Shown here piece after piece: positions 59,101 through 64,000 of a stretch of DNA of 64,000 nucleotides; the first letter of the stretch is position 1; each line of letters begins with the position of its first letter. The stretch spans positions 5,146,001 through 5,210,000 of the forward strand of contig JALIRH010000013.1 in the NCBI GenBank assembly GCA_023055505.1, written 5' to 3'. Position numbers and translations under genes: made by a program. The stretch comes from Callipepla californica brunnescens (taxonomy: Eukaryota; Chordata; Aves; Galliformes; Odontophoridae). The notes beneath the pieces were generated by a model. The model was not told where the DNA came from. It did not search any database and saw only the letters and a list, made by a program, of their open reading frames with translations.

Positions 59101-62100
59101 CTCAGGCACATTTCTAGGTGAATGGGTTGCACGCAGTTCAGCAGCCTGGGCTGGGGGGGGATTTCAGCAGTCAGCCCTAATTCTCATTGTTCAGAACTTA
59201 CTGTGCATCTGCAGGCAAGTTTTTGTTTGACTCAGGTTCGCTGGATTTGGAAATGGAACTGGGATCTCTATATGATCGTAACGTTGTGGATTTTAGTTCA
59301 GAGGTTGGGGCTTTTTTGAAGACAGGAAGTGCTTAACACAATGTCTATGGTTTGGAATAAAAGGTGCAGAGCAGAGGGAAGCCAACTCAGACAGAAGGCC
59401 TTGTTGTAGTGATGGTTCAGGCACACAGGATCATTTTGTTTCGGGGCAGCTGGCCACTTCTGGCTGCGTATCTGGCTTGCTGCAGTGAAAATACCTGTTT
59501 GGATTAGAAAATGGTCATGCAAATTCACCCCACATCTGGTTCAGCGTCAGAGTAGGACAGGATCTTCGTGGGTCCTTGTTGGGACCAGCAAGAAGAGGTA
59601 AACGATGCTGCAGAGCAACAGCAGCACGAGACACAGTGATGCAGCACAACTGAGTCCAGACTATTAAGCAAGAAACTTTTCCTGTGCCAAATAAAGTACA
59701 TTCATAATAGACAGAAAGGCCAAGTAAGCACTGTCTTTAATAAGCTGCCTGAATGGGGCAGGTGTGCAGTCAAACCAGAGCATTAGATCTGAAGCATTCA
59801 TTTAAATTTATCAGCTTGCACAAATCTGTTTGAAAAACCTTTTTGTCCTCTCTGAAAGGATTTCAGATATAAGTATTCGGTTGGACTCATCAGAAAAACA
59901 GTCCTGAAATAGAAATGGCATCTCATGTCCTTTAGCAATACCAGAACTTTCGGTGAAATGAGGAGCCAAAAAATGCAGCAGTCTCAAATTCTAAATCATT
60001 AGGAGTGCATTTATGGGGAACAATTAAATACCTGGAGCTGTTTCCCCCACATATTCCTTCCTGCAGCACCTTATGACTGGTGGCAGCTTGTCTTCATTAC
60101 ACACAGAAGCTGAATGTCAGGGTTGAGCACCAGGCTGCTCTCTTCAGTGGGCTATCAACTTTTCTGTCAGTTGGGTCAACAGAGATCAAGGCAGGGCTGT
60201 GATTCTCAGCAGCAATGGGATGGGGAGCAGAGGGCTCTGCTGTCATGAGAGCTCCAGGGAAGTGCCACTGAAACTGGGAGGTGTGGTGTGAGATAGGGGA
60301 TCTGCAGTTCTAATGGCATGTAACTGGAAACTGAAAACGAAGGATGATAAAATGCAGATTTTCAGTTGATTTTGTGCTACGCCTTTCACACAAAATGTTT
60401 CCATTTGAAGAGATTAGAGCCAGACATTACTGTGGTGAAAAAGCAGGGTTACACAGAAATCGATAAGTTCTTCAAAGGAGTAAACTGTCACCAAAAAAAA
60501 AAAAAATCACTTTCTATTTGAGAGATAAAATCTATGCATGGTGCAGCCATTTTTGCTTTGCGTGGCGTAAGATTTGCATGACTCACAGCCAGAAGCACAG
60601 CGAGGGCCTGGAAGTCATGCATGATACTGAAGGTGCTGGGGAGTTCCCGTTGTGTCTTTGAAATGGTGATCCTGTTTGATGCAGTGCAGGTCACGTCCCT
60701 CTGTTGCGTGAGGTTGACAGCGGCTGCCCCAGTGACTCCAGTTCCTCCAGCGGTGAAATCCAGTGGCCAGGGAGATGTCATGTACCTTCCCTGGCAACTG
60801 CAGCCCTCTGGGAATTCTGGGGTAGCACTCATCCACTTTGGAATAGCACAAAAAAATCCATTCTTCGTTTAAAAACTGACCTGTTTGCATCCCTCTGTCT
60901 CCAGGATGTCTTCTTTTGTTGCTTGCAGTTTCTGTGGCTCTGGAAAAAACATCTTCAGAACTAAAAGCCCTGAGCAGCCACAGCCTCTCTGCCATCGCGT
61001 TGCATGCCATGCGCTATCAGTGATGTTAGCAGCTGTCTTTTTTTTCCCTGTGCTTTCCTAACAAACCTCTTATTCCCGGGGAATATATTCCCATGGGAAA
61101 CACCAGTAATCCACGCATTGTGGTGCAGCAGAATGCTGTCCCACCACCCCGTTTACAGATAATGCTGGAGAAAAGACCACTGTTCTGTCTCAAGAAGCTC
61201 CACTTCCAGTGCAATCTACAGGAAGATTATATACATATACGCTGATGCATGAATTTAAACCAATATTATTATGCTGACAGATTTCTTGTTTGAATGTTCT
61301 TAGGACAAGTGACATGTTTTCCCTTTATCTTAAGCCACTTCTAGACAATATAAACTAACCTAGGAAAAATGCTCTTTTTTCTGCTATCAGCGTTCCCATG
61401 GCACAGCTATGCCAGCAGATACGTGGCAGCTCAGCTGTGCTAGTAAAAGTGCAGAGAAGCCCTCAGATTCAAACAGCAACGACAAAGAGCAGTGGTAATC
61501 CCCACTTCCCAGTGCACTATCTTCACAAAATTCCTTTTATTATCTTTTGTCTTAAATCCACAGTTCAGTTTCTGTGGATCTTTTGCCCTTGCTGTATTTA
61601 TTTGGCCTGGAAACAAAGAGATCCTTGAATTCCTCCTGTTATGGTCCCCCTGGAGCCTGCACTGAGGCTACCAAAGGCACAGAGCTCGTCCAAGGGGAAA
61701 CCCCATCTTCCATCTGGGTGGGCCGGTCACTGGGCCAACTGCTCCTGGGAGCCCCAGTGACAGTGGGTGGGATGGGGCAGCACCAGCACCAGCAGCCAGG
61801 ATATTTCAGTACAGGACCTTTACAGTGTCCATAGCACTGAGACTGCCATGTGCTGGGAATACACAGGAAAATGTTTTTTTTCCAGAAAATCATGTGCCAC
61901 AATCATGATCTGCCGTAATTACGTTCTTTATGTACAGCAGCTAAACAACAATAAAAATATTCCGTATCTGTATGCCCTGTTTGTTAAATAATACTCTCCA
62001 GAGGATCTGTCGGCATGAGGACTGTGAGTCAAAGTGGAAGGCTTTGTGTTAGCAGAGGAAAAAATCAGTACCATCCTCTGTTTTACTGTAAGGATGTTAG

Positions 62101-64000
62101 AAGCTATGTTATTCTGACTCACGTTTATTGTACGTGAAGTGAGTTTCTGGGGCACTGTACCTGCCTACAGCGGGACGGTTACGTAGGAAGTAGTGAAATC
62201 CGCCATGAATTTTACATAACTCTTTCTTTCATAACACACTTGTGCAATAGAAGAGTCAGAATGCAGTATTCTGACTGTGTTTCCTCCGTGCTTGAACACT
62301 AGTGATCATCTGGAAAAGTACATGTTACATGAATTCAGTGAGCTGACATGCGACATGCACCCAGTGATCTGGCCCAGTGAAGAAATCCCCTTCGAGGCAC
62401 CAAAAACTTGTTTTATTTGCTTGGGTAAGGTGGTTTGTGCCAGGATGATACGTGACGAGGCAGAACCAAACTAGTTTGCCACCATTCCTACTCAGAGATG
62501 GCACTGGTCGGCACCAGCGGCTTCCCCTCCTCTCAGACCCCTTCCCTGCCTTGTGGGAACAGCAGCAGCCCAGGAAAGGCAGTGGAGAAGCGTGCAGAGC
62601 AGCAAACAGAAGTGCCTAACTGTGGGAAGAACAGCCACCTTCTGCTTGAAGGTCTACTCTGAAAGCAGCCTGACAGAATCCCACCGGAGTGAATCCTCCA
62701 AGTGGGGGTCAGCACCCATAGTCCCAATGTGAGTCATCTTGTGGCCACAAAATCCACAGTGCTGCTTTGTCCTCTTCTCTTTGGTGCTGACATTATCGGG
62801 CCTGGCTTTCATCCTTCTGCCCTTGGAGGGGTCTGGAGGGCGAGAGGAGAGGCTGATGGCTGCTGACAAGGGCTCTGCCACTGCAGATACCCTTCTGGCC
62901 AGAGTACTTCCAGCTGCAGTGCAGCCCGTGTGTGGGGCACTGGCTACGTGGTTATCACCTCACTAGCGCCGGGCGGTGCCGCCTCTTCCCGGTACTGCTA
63001 TCCAGATCCTCATCTCCCTGCAAAAGCAGCTCTGCCCCTCTCTTCTCTGTGGCTGCGTCACACAGCTGGCTTGCTTTGTTCCTGGATTTGTTCAGCTGTT
63101 TGGTCCTTCGTGTCATAAATGTCTTTAATTGCTCATTTAGTTTGGTTGAATAAGAAGGACTCCAGCCTTGTACACACAGCGCTTTTAGTGAGTCGGATCT
63201 GTAGTTCGTAATTGCTCTTTACTGAATATGATGTTATTGGGAAAGTAACGTGGGTCTGCAGGCAGCTGTGCTTGGCATGGGGACCCTGGAGCAGGGCAGG
63301 CAGCAGCTCTCTGCTGTGGCAGTGCGAGGCAAAACCGAAACACAAGTCTTGCACTCAGTGCACCCGTAGCTTTTCACTGCAAATAAAACTGGGAGTTCTT
63401 GTTTTATTTGTCAGAGAGGAGTGAGCAGAGAATCTGCCTCAGAGGAGCAGACTTGGCTTGATCAAATGCGAAGTCCTAATCCGGCTCCAGCTCCCTTTCA
63501 AGGCAATCAGATTATTCTGCTTGATTTTAGTGAGAATTGAAATAAATAGATTATTATGTATGTATACTCTATGACAGCAGTGCTACAACAATATAGTATA
63601 CCGTATTCACTGTAATGCTTAACTTTAAGTAATAACAAAGGCATAGAATAAAATACAAACATACATGATGGGTTTCAAAAATGAATTCAAACAATCAGTA
63701 AAACTAGAAGCTCTGTAAGTGCAGATCTGCTCGTTATGTCTATGGATCTTTATTTCCAAGAAACTAGTAACAATGGTAAACACTTCCAAGCATTCATCCC
63801 TTTGGGTATAGGGTGTGTAAAACAACAAAAAAGTATTCTTCATGAGCAGAAAAGAATTGCTGGCCAGGTACTTCAGGCAGAAGTGAATAATGGCTAACTT
63901 AGTGAACAATCATGAAGAAGAAAATTGCCACTGGTCTTGTTACCTGATTCATGGCCATTCACCTGAGCCTTTAAATGAAGTCTTCTTCAAGGTTAAACAA

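Larger units (their letters stand above)
49312..64000 (+). other. GAB3: GAB3 intron 1 (continues past the window)
   Basis: No exon continuing the PH domain (a WRKRWFVLR-like segment) was found in 14.7 kb, so this is taken as a long first intron. It contains two short tandem repeats (separate entries), an A-run near 60492-60505 and no clear transposon. A nested non-coding gene cannot be excluded. Confidence 0.65.

Overview
This is vertebrate nuclear DNA, most likely from a galliform bird (chicken or a close relative). The evidence is CR1 LINE copies, a Galluhop-like mariner remnant, a gammaretrovirus-like endogenous retrovirus, CpG-island promoters and long GT-AG introns. Only two conventional protein-coding genes are secure. 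SMARCA1 (SNF2L, an ISWI chromatin-remodelling ATPase) lies complete on the minus strand, with 24 coding exons from 44321 down to 18457 encoding 1032 residues. The first coding exon of GAB3 (a Gab-family docking adaptor) lies on the plus strand at 49240-49311. Both are X-linked in human, so the window probably comes from the X-homologous part of avian chromosome 4 (inference).

Left part (1-18000). A compact minus-strand gene module occurs twice, at about 16-540 and 6522-7046, with a constant offset of 6506 bp and about 99% identity. Each copy has a TATA box, a short leader and an ORF for a small protein with a basic N-terminus and acidic PMEVD/PMDID repeats. The two copies diverge abruptly inside the coding region. 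Copy 2 has an 88-residue ORF with an Arg-rich tail; copy 1 runs off the left edge. Between them is a broken endogenous retrovirus in the same orientation: an LTR and polypurine tract at 1891-2366, then degraded integrase C-terminus, RNase H/connection, reverse transcriptase, protease and gag end up to about 5730. A CpG-rich block follows at 5770-6520. Degraded CR1 pieces lie at both module edges. A younger 5'-truncated CR1 with an open 494-codon reverse-transcriptase frame occupies 11127-12702. No gene is visible from 12703 to the SMARCA1 3' UTR.

Centre (18075-44500). Every SMARCA1 exon could be placed with canonical splice sites, and the reading phase closes through all 24 exons. ATPase motifs, the AutoN-type basic motif, and the HAND, SANT and SLIDE regions are all present. 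Introns carry a mariner remnant, an (AC)12 run, a possible 5S-rRNA-derived SINE and a CR1 relic. The promoter is a CpG island with a TCGCGAGA element and GC boxes.

Right part (44500-64000). A 4.9 kb head-to-head spacer separates SMARCA1 from GAB3 and contains a 19-bp minisatellite of nine units just before the GAB3 CpG island. That island has an E-box and a GAGGAAGT (ETS/PU.1-type) site upstream of the start codon. Everything after 49311 looks like GAB3 intron 1; no second exon is seen before the window ends.

The SMARCA1-GAB3 pair mirrors the SMARCA5-GAB1 pair on human chromosome 4, which suggests an old ISWI-GAB linkage that survived whole-genome duplication. The least explained element is the duplicated TATA/PMEVD module.
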